DNA of 55,967 nucleotides. Origin: Chloroflexota bacterium (lineage in GTDB: Bacteria; Chloroflexota; UBA11872; VXOZ01). Made by a program: the position numbers and the translations under genes. The stretch spans positions 1 to 55,967 of the forward strand of contig JAPOQA010000060.1 of NCBI GenBank assembly GCA_026710945.1. The letters run 5' to 3'. Below the pieces are notes generated by a model. The model was not told the DNA's origin and did not search any database. It saw only the letters and a list, made by a program, of their open reading frames with translations. Below, in pieces: positions 1-8,820 of this stretch. How positions within the stretch are numbered: the first letter of the stretch is position 1; each line of letters starts with the position of its first letter.

Positions 1-95
1 AACGACCTGTGTCCTACTTGCAGTCGCCCCACCTCCCCCAGTGCAACGGAACTGGTCTAAGTACGCCTCGCGATCATCGTAGAATTGCTCTCTTG
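1..95. repeat. Terminal direct repeat, left copy
   Basis: Bases 1-95 are identical to 55873-55967. An exact overlap at both ends of an assembled contig is what a de Bruijn assembler leaves on a circular molecule. The reading frame of the lipoprotein gene remains open when 55872 is joined to 1, which supports a real circle of 55,872 bp. A repeat-induced false circle is still possible because the overlap lies inside a modular gene. Confidence 0.9.
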
Positions 96-1419
96 CTCCT
101 AGCGTGATGTAACGGATAGCAGGTTCTGCGGCCCAGGCTGCTGTCGTTGCATGCACGATGCTTGCCTGCAACCTGCCCGGAGATGCCTGCTCAACCGCTA
201 CGACCTTCTCCTGTACTTCTTCCGGCCACGCGCACGGGCCACTATCCAACCACTGTTTCGCGGCTTCTCCGTAAGCCCGCGGGTCAATCAAATACCCATG
301 CATGAACTGCTCCACGCTTGGGTACGCGCCGGCGGGATAGTTGTCCCATGTGTATATGAGGTAGATCGTCCGGGAATTGCCAATCCTCGGCGCCAACCTC
401 TCTGTCCAGTTAATGACAGCAGGGTGAGAAGCATGTACGCCCATCATCTTAGCAATACTTGCTATTGCGACGACTTCCGGGTGTTCGAAGTAGAATTCCA
501 CCACTTCCAAAGTCGATTCCCCCAGTGGCAGCGGCTCCAATGGCGCTGGTGTGGACATCGTCGTAGGAACCGGCGTGGGCGTTGCCCCGGGCTTTTGAGT
601 CGCCGTAGCAACCGGTGTCGGCACGGGTGTTGGCGTCGGTGCAGCTGGTGTCCGAATTACTGCTCGCCCGCCGACCCCAGCGCAGCGGAAGCGATCCAGG
701 TACGCATCGGGATCCACAAAGTAATCCGATTTTGCTTTTATTGTAATGGCCTCCATAGCTGGTTCTGCCATCCACTGTGCATGCAAAACGCTAATGATCG
801 TTGCTTCCAACCAGCCTGGGGACTCCCGCTCCAGAGCTACGACCTGCGCTTGCACTTCCTCCGGCCACGTGCATGGACCGCTATCCAACCAGTCTCTCGC
901 CGCCTGCGCATAAGCCATTGGGTTGCGTATATAACCATCCATGAACTGCTCGATGTCGGGGTACGTCCCAATGGGGTAGTGAGCCCACGTGTACATCTGA
1001 TAGACCATAGGGGAGGCGGCGATTCTCCACTCCAATTCGTTCACCCACATGTTAAGCCTGGGGTCTTCTGGAGCCGTGTCAAACATTTTGGCTAATACCA
1101 CTATCGCGACGACTTCAGGGAGTTCATAGAAGAATTCTACTGCTTCCAAAGTGGATTCCCCCAACGGCAGCGGCGCAGCGGGCACTGGTGTGGGAATCGT
1201 GGTGGGAACCGGCGTAGGTACTGCCCTGGACACTTGAGTCGCATTGGCAAGTAGTGTCGGCGTGGGAGACGTAGCCGGCGCTGTCGGCTCTGCGGTCGGC
1301 GTCTGCCTTGCCACTGCCTTGGCGGGCGGCGTTGCCGATTCGCTCGCGGGGTCGGCACCGCACGCTGTCCCAAGTACCGCGAGCAGCGCCGCGATCAGCG
1401 CGAGGCGGAGGTATACCAC
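1..1419 (-). CDS. Modular lipoprotein with two repeated domains (5' part; continues across the circle join)
   Basis: This is the 5' part of a gene of about 643 codons that runs off position 1 and continues at 55872 down to a stop at 55360. I start it at GTG 1419, with GGAGG just upstream. The N-terminus is a lipoprotein signal ending in the lipobox LGTAC, so the protein should be anchored outside the membrane. A Thr/Pro-rich linker follows, then two homologous modules of about 190 residues. Each begins GESTLE, carries an EQFM-GY segment and the motif WLDSGPC-WPEEVQ, and ends in a cysteine near YLD-FRC. The modules are separated by TPTPVPT linkers. The start overlaps the end of the upstream DUF6884 gene by about 25 nt. 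Function is unknown; paired conserved cysteines suggest disulfide-stabilised extracellular domains (inference). Confidence 0.75.
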   Translation of the reverse strand, partial: MVYLRLALIAALLAVLGTACGADPASESATPPAKAVARQTPTAEPTAPATSPTPTLLANATQVSRAVPTPVPTTIPTPVPAAPLPLGESTLEAVEFFYELPEVVAIVVLAKMFDTAPEDPRLNMWVNELEWRIAASPMVYQMYTWAHYPIGTYPDIEQFMDGYIRNPMAYAQAARDWLDSGPCTWPEEVQAQVVALERESPGWLEATIISVLHAQWMAEPAMEAITIKAKSDYFVDPDAYLDRFRCAGVGGRAVIRTPAAPTPTPVPTPVATATQKPGATPTPVPTTMSTPAPLEPLPLGESTLEVVEFYFEHPEVVAIASIAKMMGVHASHPAVINWTERLAPRIGNSRTIYLIYTWDNYPAGAYPSVEQFMHGYLIDPRAYGEAAKQWLDSGPCAWPEEVQEKVVAVEQASPGRLQASIVHATTAAWAAEPAIRYITLGAREQFYDDREAYLDQFRCTGGGGATASRTQVV

Positions 1420-1832
1420 CGCGACCGCCCTCCATGCCCTAGTCCCGCCAGTGGCTTGCGCACGATGGCGCCCGCTTGGCGCAAGCCGTCTTCCAATCCA
1501 TTGTCGATATATTTCTTGCCGGCGTGAATCTCTATCACCTTGCCCCGCACGTTGCCCACTCTACGCAACAACGCATCGACGAATTCCTGTGACAGTTGAC
1601 GCCGTTCATGTGCTGAATAGTAAGCTATATCCATGTCGTACCATTCAATTGGACGATCTGGATCAACTAGCCCGTACTTCGGACTAAGGATAAACCAGAG
1701 CGCGCCTTTCTCCTCAACGTACCACCGGGCCTTTTTGAAAGAAGGCGAGCAGTAATGATCTTTGGCGGGACCACGATGCTTGTGCTGCTTCTTGGCGCAG
1801 GAAACCAGGATAATGTCGGGTGTTCTGTTAAT
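1395..1832 (-). CDS. DUF6884 family protein
   Basis: About 145 residues that read as a complete DUF6884 protein. The N-terminus IILVSCAKKQ is followed by the AKDHYCSP segment, then LSPKYGLVDPDRPIEWYD, and the C-terminal VIEIHAGKKY and PLAGLGHG motifs. DUF6884 is a small alpha/beta family common on phages and mobile elements; its activity is not established. The frame is closed by a TGA just upstream. No ATG precedes the conserved N-terminus, and the best start is ATT at 1832 placed 6-7 nt after AAAGGAA; a later CTG is an alternative. It overlaps the start of the downstream lipoprotein gene, so the two may be co-transcribed. Confidence 0.7.
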   Translation of the reverse strand: MNRTPDIILVSCAKKQHKHRGPAKDHYCSPSFKKARWYVEEKGALWFILSPKYGLVDPDRPIEWYDMDIAYYSAHERRQLSQEFVDALLRRVGNVRGKVIEIHAGKKYIDNGLEDGLRQAGAIVRKPLAGLGHGGRSRWYTSASR

Positions 1833-1978
1833 GTCTATTTCCTTTCAAGTGCGCCCTAATCTATAGGTCATGTTAATAGTATGAAACCACGAAACAGTGC
1901 TCTAGTATACATTCCGGTGCTTGTCTATGCTAATATACGGTATCCAATTCAGTGCAGCGGAGGAGGCAGACTTTTCCC

Positions 1979-3052
1979 ATGCAGGTGCAAATTACGGCGC
2001 CGATACATGGCGCGGTGCTCAACCGTCACGACGGGCGGCAGGGTGACGACGGCTTGCACATCACGGTGCAGGGCGTGGTGAGCGAGGCCGATACGGTGAC
2101 GGTGAACGGCGTGCGGGCCAGGATTGTCGGCGCGACCTTCACGGTGGCATACACCCTGGACGCCCACGAGACGGTGCTCACGGCGGTAGCGGAACGCGGC
2201 GGCGAAACGCTCTCCCACGCGGTCACGGTGCTCTGGGACCGCAACTCGTTCCCGCGCTACCGCTTTTCGCTGGATGACGACATCTACTTCCTGCGCGACA
2301 TTGCCTTTGAGCGGCCAAAGTCGCTCTTCGACAACTTCTACCTGGGCTTCATGCGCGACCTGCGCGACAAGTACGGCGCCAAGACCCACATCAACATCTA
2401 CTACGCCTGCGAGGACTTCGACCTGCGCCAGATGCCGGATACGTACAAGTCGGAGTGGCGCGATAACGCCGACTGGCTGCAGCTTTCCTTCCACGCCCGC
2501 GCCGACCAGCCGCGGGATCCGTATAAAGAAGCGTCGGCGGAGAAGCTGCTCACGGACTTCCGACAGGTGCGCGACGAGACGCTGCGCTTCGCGGGCGAGG
2601 AGAGCTGGTCGCACTTCACCACGATCCACTGGGGCGAGGGCACCCGCCTGGGCTGCCGCGCGCTGCGCCAGGAGGGCATCTGGGGCCTGGCCGGCTATTT
2701 CATTCCCGCACCGGACCTGCGCGTCAACTACTATCTGGACGCCGCCACCACCGCGTATCTCAATTCCCACGACTACTGGATGGACTACAGCGAGGATATT
2801 CTGTTCGTGACCCACGATCAGGTCATCAACTCCATCAAGACGCCGGAAGCCGTGGTGGCGCATTTGGAGACCGTGGCGCAAGATCCCCACCGCAGCGAGA
2901 TTATGGAATTGATGGTCCACGAGCAGTACTTCCGCAATCACCTGCCACACTTCCAGCCCAACGTGCCGGAAAAAACCGAGGCGGCCATCCGCTGGGCGAC
3001 CGATCACGGTTACACGTCGGTACTCTACAATGAGGGCTTCCTGGGGGCGTAG
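1979..3052 (+). CDS. Ig-like domain plus deacetylase-like domain protein
   Basis: A protein of 357 residues from ATG 1979; an in-frame GTG at 1952 is possible, and GGAGGAGG lies between them. Residues 1-85 look like a small beta-sandwich of the glucodextranase-B/Ig type (ITAPIHGAVLN...VTVNGV...DAHETVLTAVA). The remainder starts at RYRFSLDDDIYFLRDI and holds an LSFHARAD segment, a WSHFTTIHWGEG segment and MELMVHEQYF. Acidic residues early and spaced histidines recall the polysaccharide deacetylase (glycoside hydrolase/deacetylase) fold, but I cannot align the full metal triad. No signal peptide is visible. The gene is isolated, divergent from its upstream neighbour. A carbohydrate-active role is inference only. 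Confidence 0.55.
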   Translation: MQVQITAPIHGAVLNRHDGRQGDDGLHITVQGVVSEADTVTVNGVRARIVGATFTVAYTLDAHETVLTAVAERGGETLSHAVTVLWDRNSFPRYRFSLDDDIYFLRDIAFERPKSLFDNFYLGFMRDLRDKYGAKTHINIYYACEDFDLRQMPDTYKSEWRDNADWLQLSFHARADQPRDPYKEASAEKLLTDFRQVRDETLRFAGEESWSHFTTIHWGEGTRLGCRALRQEGIWGLAGYFIPAPDLRVNYYLDAATTAYLNSHDYWMDYSEDILFVTHDQVINSIKTPEAVVAHLETVAQDPHRSEIMELMVHEQYFRNHLPHFQPNVPEKTEAAIRWATDHGYTSVLYNEGFLGA

Positions 3053-3112
3053 CCAGCCGCCGCGCAGTTCGGTTGGAGAATTCGCAGGGGTGTATTGGGA
3101 CTTCTTGAATTT

Positions 3113-3544
3113 CTACTTCTTGGGACCACAGACGCGAAGGGGCACGATATATCGTGCCCCTACCCAGCGGAGTTGAGAAGATTCGCCCTCACCCCGACCC
3201 TCTCCCTTGACGGGAGAGGGAATAATCTCCTTTCCACACGGGTTTTGCAATGGTCTCCAGAGGGAGAGGGAGTCTCTTTGTCTGCAGGCGTGTGTAGCGC
3301 ATGGGTCTGACTGGGGGCGAATGTCTGCCGACACGTCCGCTCTCGTGGTCAGCAGCGTTTCGAGCATGCCCAGCGCGGCCTGTGCCGTCATATAGTCGTC
3401 GCTGGCGAGCAAGCCGCTGTCCGGTTGCTGGCGCTCCCATGCGCCCTGCAGGGCTTCCAGTGCCTTGCGGTAGGCAACGGCGAGCGAGTCTGGCACGACA
3501 TGCTCTACCGTTGCATCAATCTGTTGCCCGTTTTCCTCGGTCAT
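3113..3544 (-). CDS. Hypothetical protein, 3' end built from repeat sequence
   Basis: The ORF codes for 143 residues. Its first 75 or so look genuine (MTEENGQQIDATVEHVVP, then an alanine/leucine-rich helical stretch) and its ATG overlaps the stop of the upstream decayed primase-like frame at 3541. The last half is simply translated intergenic repeats and the palindrome at 3139-3160, so the original C-terminus seems lost. No known family is recognised. It is probably a remnant of the plasmid-type operon that included the two primase-like genes. Confidence 0.4.
   Translation of the reverse strand: MTEENGQQIDATVEHVVPDSLAVAYRKALEALQGAWERQQPDSGLLASDDYMTAQAALGMLETLLTTRADVSADIRPQSDPCATHACRQRDSLSLWRPLQNPCGKEIIPSPVKGEGRGEGESSQLRWVGARYIVPLRVCGPKK
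3139..3160. repeat. Perfect 22-bp palindrome
   Basis: Two 11-bp arms beginning GGGGCACGATA meet with no spacer. It lies in the intergenic stretch after the deacetylase-like gene and could be an interspersed palindromic repeat or a hairpin attenuating the convergent transcripts. Confidence 0.7.
3185..3290. repeat. Interspersed repeat remnant (CCCTCACCCC type)
   Basis: The stretch reads CCCTCACCCCGACCCTCTCC, then a short inverted repeat (CTCTCCC...GGGAGAG), then a second GAGGGAGAGGG block. This style of sequence is a widespread intergenic repeat in GC-rich bacteria. It has replaced the natural 3' end of the small gene at 3113-3544. Confidence 0.5.
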
Positions 3545-4739
3545 AGCACCGTCCTTTTAGTGTACTGCGCGGTCAAATCGGTAAATGCGGCGGCGATCGC
3601 GACATCGTTATCCCCATCAACGTCGCCGGTGACGCCCACAGACGACGTGTGCTGCTCCTGGTGCCTAGGCTTTCTGGCCGTGTTTTGGCTGGCGCTGCGA
3701 CGCTTCAACGGTGCTTCTGCAGGGTCCACGCCGTCGGGCAAGCGCATAATGGACACCGTGATTTCTCGATTGGCGAGTGCTTGCCCCGCGAGCTGAGCGG
3801 CTTCGCGCCCCCCTTTGTCCCCGTCCCCGGCCACAAACGGATGCGCCGGTAGTGCTCGATGCCCTGCCACGTAGCACACTGCCGCATGTCTGCGGTGCCG
3901 CAGACGATGGCAACGGTCCCACCTTCGTAGCCCGAATGCGCAAGCCGTCCGCCAGGCCCTCGCACAGGTGGAGAACGTCGCCATCGCCTATCAGGAGCAC
4001 ATGCCCCGATGCGATGCCGTAGGTACGCTTGGATAAGCCTTCGTCGGCCTCTGGTCAATCCAGCGCCGGCTTGCCCTCAGCATCGATGCTGACAAGCTGC
4101 ACGGCGGCCGGGGCAGGTGTTCTGGGGTAGATCGCTTGCCACACAGCGAGTGGCGCGAGCTTGAATAGAATCGCACCCGCACCTTCATGCAGGCCGCGAA
4201 ACCAAGGCGCGCTTGCCGGCAGCCACGCCAAGCCTGGCGGGAACGGTGCGTCCGGCTGCCACAGATCGCGTAGCGCGGCCCAGCGCCGCACCGGATGCGC
4301 TTGGTCGGCGGGGATCTGTTCCCAGCCCTCACAGACTTCCGCCAGCCGTACTGTAGCACGCTTGGAATCACTTGCCCGGGTATCTGTACGCGCAGGTACC
4401 GACGAATCCGGATAGGAATGTCCTTCAGGCGGCTTGCGCAGCCGTGAGGGAGATCTGTGTGCCGTGTATGGGCTACTGGGGTCTGACAGGTAGCCGTGTT
4501 CCTGTAGCCAGGCGATTGCGCCGGCTTTATCGGTGTTCGCCTCGCGCTGTATCAAGTCCAGCACACCGCCGCCCTCCCCAGCCTCAAAGTCGTGCCAGGT
4601 TCCCCGGTCGACATGCACGACAAGACTACCCTTGCGCCCCCAGCGCAGCTCGCGCCTGCCGCTGTAGGTGCGGGTTAGGCTCGCCCAGCAGCTCGCGGGC
4701 CACCGGTTCGGCAATGGACGCCCAGTCTATGTCCTTCAC
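3541..4739 (-). pseudogene. Decayed CHC2/TOPRIM primase-like gene, copy 2
   Basis: The gene starts at GTG 4739 after GGAGGACCAA and is homologous along its length to the upstream copy at 4762-5823. Matching landmarks in order: VKDIDWASIAEPVA, then WGRKGSLVVHV, TWHDFEAGEGGGVLDLI (the region after the CHC2 zinc-finger position), HPVRRWAALRDLWQP, AVQLVSIDAEGKP, LHLCEGLADGLRI (TOPRIM-like), ITVSIMRLPDG. To read this continuously one must cross a frameshift near 4690, a stop at 4055 and two more frameshifts between about 3980 and 3800. The intact family makes RNA primers or related products during plasmid/phage replication. Several lesions make this a pseudogene with little doubt. Confidence 0.8.
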
Positions 4740-4761
4740 TTGGTCCTCCCGCGTGTGCAGG

Positions 4762-5823
4762 TCATGGTCCGAATTGTCGGGACCGGAACGGATTGTCGCC
4801 CTGCCAAAGCGGCACGCTGGCGACGTCTCCTCCGTCCGGCAAATACATAATTGAAACAAACGTGTAGTTATTCGCAAAGCGCTGTTCCGCTCGCCACGCT
4901 GCCTCTCGGCTGGCTTCGTTCCAGGTTGGCCATAGACACACGGGTCGAAAGCAGTCTATGTAGCCCCACGTGTGACACTGCGCCAACCCAGTCGTGTCAC
5001 CTGTTACCACCACGGACTCGCCTTCATAGCGTCGCAGCTTTAAGCCGGAGGCCAGGCCCTCGCACACATGGAGTGTGGTGCTGGTTGTGTTCAAGAGGGC
5101 AAAGCATGTGCCTGCGGTCGTACCATAGAACTCCAGTTGGCCCAAGATAGGTGTACCTGCGGCGTTGATGCCCATTAGCTGCAAGGCTTGCGGTCGCGGC
5201 GCGTGAGGATACGTCGCCTGCCAGGCAGCGAGCGGCGCAAGAAAAACCAAAATCGTGCCTGCACCTGTCTGCTCGCGAAATACACGGGTGCTTGCCGGTA
5301 TCCATGCAATACCAGGCGGGAAAGGTATGTCTGGCTGCCACAGGTCGCGCAGCGCAGCCCAACGTCGGACCGGATGTGAGGCATCTTCAGGGACGGTTTC
5401 CATTCCTACCATCACCCCCAAAGGCGGAGAAACCCAGGGATACGCCCGGGCAAGATTGTTGTTAAACGGACCAGGGTGCCAAACAAGGTGTTCTGCGGGT
5501 GCTCTTTGTGTGAGGGTACAATCCAATTCTGCGGCTTTGCGTGCGTCCTTCTGCGTGAAGAGAGCGCTGGGAGCTAGCAGTCCCTGTTTCCCCAGCCAGG
5601 CCCACGCGCCGGGGCGGCCCGTGCGTTTCTCACGGGCAATGAGGTCGAGGAAGTCGCCACCTTCATCGGTTTCGTAGTCATACCAAATGCCGGTGCCGAC
5701 GTGGAGCACGAGAAAGCTTCCCTAGCGCCACCAGCACATCTCACCCAGGGAGTATTGCGTCGGCTCGTCCAGCAGTTCGGGCGCTACCATCTTGGCGACG
5801 GCGGACCAGTTCGCGTTTTTCAC
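4762..5823 (-). pseudogene. CHC2/TOPRIM primase-like gene, copy 1, interrupted by an in-frame TAG
   Basis: From GTG 5823 (GGAG 7 nt upstream) the frame reads VKNANWSAVAKMVAPELL, then CWWR, a TAG at 5722-5724 (codon 34), then GSFLVLHVGTGIWYDYETDE and on to 4762 without further stops. Copy 2 has a lysine codon at the TAG position, so a single A-to-T change would explain it. Downstream are the zinc-finger-like region, HPVRRWAALRDLWQP, LHVCEGLASGLKL and a TOPRIM-like acidic patch. A shorter product could start at GTG 5709 but would lack the N-terminus. Tandem with copy 2 only 23 nt further on. Either pseudogene or, less likely, amber readthrough or an assembly error. Confidence 0.7.
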
Positions 5824-6048
5824 GGACACACTCCACACATACAGGTCGCTTGGGATTGTCTATCCTTCGCCACGTCAAAGATCGTGTGTCTACCTCAGGC
5901 AAGACACGACGTCGCACGTCGGGATGCGGACGAACTCCATACGTCGTGCCGGCGCACATCGTTGCAGCAGGCAAACCAATTTCTTACCACCCCCAGGCCT
6001 GGGTACAGCGGCCCCGGCCTACGCAGTGAGTGCGGTTTGAAATAGCGG

Positions 6049-6264
6049 CTAGACGGCGTTTGCCGCACGGCGGTCGCGCTCCTGCTCTTTCTGAGCTTTA
6101 CGTTCCGACGCCTCTAGCGCGTCGCGCACCACTTGGCGTAGCCAGTCCGAGTCGCGAAGTCCGGCGCGTATCGCCGCTTCTGTGATGCGCTCTTTAACAC
6201 TAGGTATTTCGTAGAACGAAACCTGCTTGGAGCGGCGGCGCTCGCCGAGCGTTTTCATGCCCAT
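6049..6264 (-). CDS. Small ribbon-helix-helix protein (MobC/CopG-like)
   Basis: A protein of 71 residues beginning MGMKTLGERRRSKQVSFYEI at ATG 6264, with AAGGAGGTG 4-5 nt upstream. A basic N-terminus, a VSFYEI beta-strand, two helices (VKERITEAAIRAGL, SDWLRQVVRDALEA) and a charged tail fit an RHH DNA-binding protein, as in relaxosome accessory MobC or plasmid copy-control proteins. It lies directly upstream of the primase-like copies on the same strand, consistent with a former plasmid mobilisation/replication operon. A perfect 12-bp palindrome overlaps its 5' untranslated region, suggesting autoregulation. Confidence 0.6.
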   Translation of the reverse strand: MGMKTLGERRRSKQVSFYEIPSVKERITEAAIRAGLRDSDWLRQVVRDALEASERKAQKEQERDRRAANAV

Positions 6265-6278
6265 GCAACACCTCCTTG

Positions 6279-6290
6279 TTGTAGCTACAA
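6279..6290. promoter_or_regulatory. Palindromic operator candidate upstream of the RHH gene
   Basis: TTGTAGCTACAA is a perfect 12-bp palindrome ending a few bases upstream of the ribosome binding site of the RHH gene. RHH proteins commonly bind such short symmetric sites in their own promoter; the assignment is inference. Confidence 0.4.
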
Positions 6291-6537
6291 TTGTCGCTAT
6301 GCTACCACAGCAATATGGTGGATAACAGTCAAACAATGCTTATTCGTGCCTTGGCGCCTTTCTTGTGCGGGCATGATAATGAGGGCCCCAATGTAGTTTC
6401 ATAAAAAGGCTGAGGTTGGCGAAGTTGGGTGAGGCGCCTTTGATCTCGATGTCGGTGCGGCGATTTGCACAACATAATGCTCCTGGCCTTCTGCATGAAG
6501 TGCTTACTGACGAAGACAGGAGAATGGAGTATGGACA

Positions 6538-7872
6538 ATGGAATTGAATTGCAAAGATAGCATAGTTGAGTTTCTGGAACGCTTGGCCAGATCCGGCTCC
6601 AAGGCGCTTAAGAAAGGGGAACCGCAGTTTGTTCCTGAGTCGCTTTTTGTTTGTCTTGGTATGGACGAGGACCTGTGTTCTGAGTTTTGGCGGGTCCTGC
6701 ACAAATTAAGAAACGAGCTGGTTCCTAGGCATGCCGAAGACAATGATCTACTTAACGCGTTTTGGGACGAACTAGTCTGTGAGATCGATACTGACCCTGG
6801 AATGTATCTGGATAGTCCTCAAACCTTGACTGGTCTTGTCAATAGATTTGGTGACTGCTGGAAGAAGCCTCTCCTTGAATTTGAAGTGATGTATTCTATC
6901 GACAATATGGATGTGGGGGCGAAGCCGGTTACAGTTCTTGGAGTGGAGTTCTTCACTGCGACCAAGGAGGCTTTGGCAGAAGACATTTGGGGTTCAGAAA
7001 GAGTCGAGGAATGGATTGAGAACGAGATGGCTCTGGCTGCTGTGAAAGTCGAAGCTGCCTCAAGTTCGACAGCTTATTGGGTGGGAACGACGCAAGTGGA
7101 CAATGCGCTCGCTGTGATGCGAGTGTCAGCTCTGGCCGGGCGTCCAGCGGTTGTTTGGCTTGTCGATGAACTAGTGCAATGGGGTCGTTCTGGTCATTCT
7201 CTAGTGATGTCGCTCAGCGTGGAAGAGCCATCACTCGAATGGCACTGGCACCGACCATATAGCGCGGTAGTTGATGATCTGAGCGATGCCATAGGTAAGG
7301 GCTTTGAACAGCTGAGAGCAAGGCTTTTCTGCGATCTTCCGAACGATATTCGCGGCAGGATTCTTAGAGCCGTCTATTGGATATCACGTAGCACTGCACA
7401 TGAGGAACCTGCCCATAAATTAGTTGATCTGTGCACAGCATTAGAGGTTCTTCTTGTCCCTGATGGGCAGGAACAGTCAAGCAAAGGGAGCCTCATTACC
7501 CTGCGATATTTTCTGTTGACAAGCACTCAGGAAACCATAATAAAGCATCTATATGACCGTCGAAATGACGTGGTCCATGAGGGGGCGTTGTCAGTAGTCA
7601 GTGCTACTGACGTATGGAGACTAAGGCTGGTTTGTTATGTGACCATTAGTTGCATTGCTGGTCGTTCAGCTAACTCCCCCGAAATGCTAACTCTTCGGGA
7701 TTTAATCGACGAGCTTGAGACGAAAGAGAGTCTCGAGAGGTTCATCGGACTTGTAGACAGAAAAGTGCTTACGGCTCCTTTGTCAAACAAAATTGCCCGC
7801 GCGGCAAAAAGCAGACTAAAGAAGATGACGACACAGAGCAATGGCAACCAACAGACGTCAGATAGTGGTTAA
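6538..7872 (+). CDS. HEPN-domain protein (ApeA/Abi-like), candidate defence RNase
   Basis: A protein of 444 residues from ATG 6538. The C-terminal third carries a HEPN signature: LVDLCTALEVLLVPDG, GSLITLRYFLL, then LYDRRNDVVHEG, in which R342 and H347 give the catalytic R-x4-H of HEPN ribonucleases. The N-terminal two thirds show no family I recognise. This arrangement resembles ApeA-type HEPN proteins and other abortive-infection RNases. It opens a continuous defence island on the plus strand. Base composition is more AT-rich than the neighbours, suggesting recent acquisition. Anti-phage function is inferred from the motif and context. Confidence 0.65.
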   Translation: MELNCKDSIVEFLERLARSGSKALKKGEPQFVPESLFVCLGMDEDLCSEFWRVLHKLRNELVPRHAEDNDLLNAFWDELVCEIDTDPGMYLDSPQTLTGLVNRFGDCWKKPLLEFEVMYSIDNMDVGAKPVTVLGVEFFTATKEALAEDIWGSERVEEWIENEMALAAVKVEAASSSTAYWVGTTQVDNALAVMRVSALAGRPAVVWLVDELVQWGRSGHSLVMSLSVEEPSLEWHWHRPYSAVVDDLSDAIGKGFEQLRARLFCDLPNDIRGRILRAVYWISRSTAHEEPAHKLVDLCTALEVLLVPDGQEQSSKGSLITLRYFLLTSTQETIIKHLYDRRNDVVHEGALSVVSATDVWRLRLVCYVTISCIAGRSANSPEMLTLRDLIDELETKESLERFIGLVDRKVLTAPLSNKIARAAKSRLKKMTTQSNGNQQTSDSG

Positions 7873-7915
7873 CTCCGACGACGCCTGTCTGCTCGATATG
7901 CTGCTGGCGGCGCGG

Positions 7916-8302
7916 TTACCAGAGGCGGCGCACGCCGTAGCGGTCGAAGAGGGGTTCGTTGGAGATGAGAACGAGATCGCGCGCCAGCGCTTGGGCGATG
8001 AGCATGCGGTCGAACGGATCGCGGTGGTGGCCCGGCAGCGCGCCGGCTCGCGCGGCGTCAGCTACGGTGATCGGCAACTCCTCAAAGTCTTGGTCTGCGA
8101 TCGCTCCGGCGATGTCAGGCACGATCTCATCGGCTCCCGAAAGTTTGCCAAGGCGGTGCTTGGTGGCGATCTCCCAGGCAGACGCCGCACTGACGAGTAT
8201 GACGTTCGCTTCGTCGGCAATAGCGCGTCGGGCAGGTTGCGACAGCCGTTCGTCCGTCGTCATCCACCAGATGAACGCGTGGGTGTCAAGCAGCAGCCGC
8301 AA
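7916..8302 (-). CDS. vapC: PIN-domain toxin (VapC family)
   Basis: A protein of 128 residues with the complete PIN fold pattern. It has the N-terminal LLLDTHAFIWW (first catalytic Asp at position 6), SAASAWEIATKHRLGKL (conserved Glu) and HHRDPFDRMLIAQA (two further Asp), with NEPLFDRYGV at the end. VapC toxins are Mg-dependent RNases that cut tRNA or rRNA until neutralised by the antitoxin. The start lies 2 nt after the stop of the antitoxin gene, as expected for a translationally linked pair. The length is normal for the family. Confidence 0.92.
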   Translation of the reverse strand: MRLLLDTHAFIWWMTTDERLSQPARRAIADEANVILVSAASAWEIATKHRLGKLSGADEIVPDIAGAIADQDFEELPITVADAARAGALPGHHRDPFDRMLIAQALARDLVLISNEPLFDRYGVRRLW

Positions 8303-8304
8303 TC

Positions 8305-8541
8305 TCAGCCTTCACCTTCCCAGGCGGCCAGTTCTTCCTCCGGCAACGGATCAAAGAAGCTGTCGTTGAGCTCTATCAAGCCCTTCCAGGCGCCGGGCTG
8401 CCGCTTACCACGCTTCTTGCAACACACGAGCCGGGCTACTGGTGTGCCATTGCGGGCGATGATGATCTCCTCGCCCGCCTCAACCTGTGCGAGCAGGCGC
8501 GACAAGTGAGTCTTTGCTTCATGGATGTTCACAACCGGCAT
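8305..8541 (-). CDS. Phd/YefM-type antitoxin
   Basis: A protein of 78 residues starting MPVVNIHEAKTHLSRLLAQV, the canonical Phd/YefM N-terminus, followed by GEEIIIARNGTPVARLV. The C-terminal tail (FDPLPEEELAAWEGEG) is acidic and would wrap the toxin. It precedes vapC in the same operon and should repress their shared promoter. Upstream of the ATG is TAGGACTCC-type spacing rather than a strong Shine-Dalgarno. The pair may stabilise the element or add abortive-infection capacity. Confidence 0.9.
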   Translation of the reverse strand: MPVVNIHEAKTHLSRLLAQVEAGEEIIIARNGTPVARLVCCKKRGKRQPGAWKGLIELNDSFFDPLPEEELAAWEGEG

Positions 8542-8820
8542 GTAGGACTCCTTGGCTACGGAGTTTAGCTAAGTATATGACTAATCCAATACTCGTGTCA
8601 ACCCGCACATTCACTCGCAAGCGGTTGCGCGCCGCGCATCCGGGCATCAGGCTCAGCCATGACCAGCCCTAAAATGACTGAAACAGGCATGGTTCAGTCC
8701 CCGATGGTTCACTACGCTTGACAAACTCAAGAACTTTCACCTTGACCCTGGTGCTGGACCTGTAGGCTGTGAGCGCAGCCACCGGATGGCCCTCTTCTGG
8801 AACGGGGCTGTGCTTTATCG

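Noticed and set aside
151-1095. A 314-codon plus-strand ORF
   Set aside because: It is the antisense of the modular lipoprotein, whose strand shows a signal peptide, lipobox and internal domain duplication.
1949-3007. A 352-codon minus-strand ORF opposite the deacetylase-like gene
   Set aside because: It has low-complexity, valine/arginine-rich composition typical of antisense frames in GC-rich DNA; the plus strand has coherent domains.
5722-5724. Amber recoding in the primase-like gene
   Set aside because: Only one TAG is involved and the neighbouring copy is clearly a pseudogene, so decay or sequencing error is simpler than genetic-code change.
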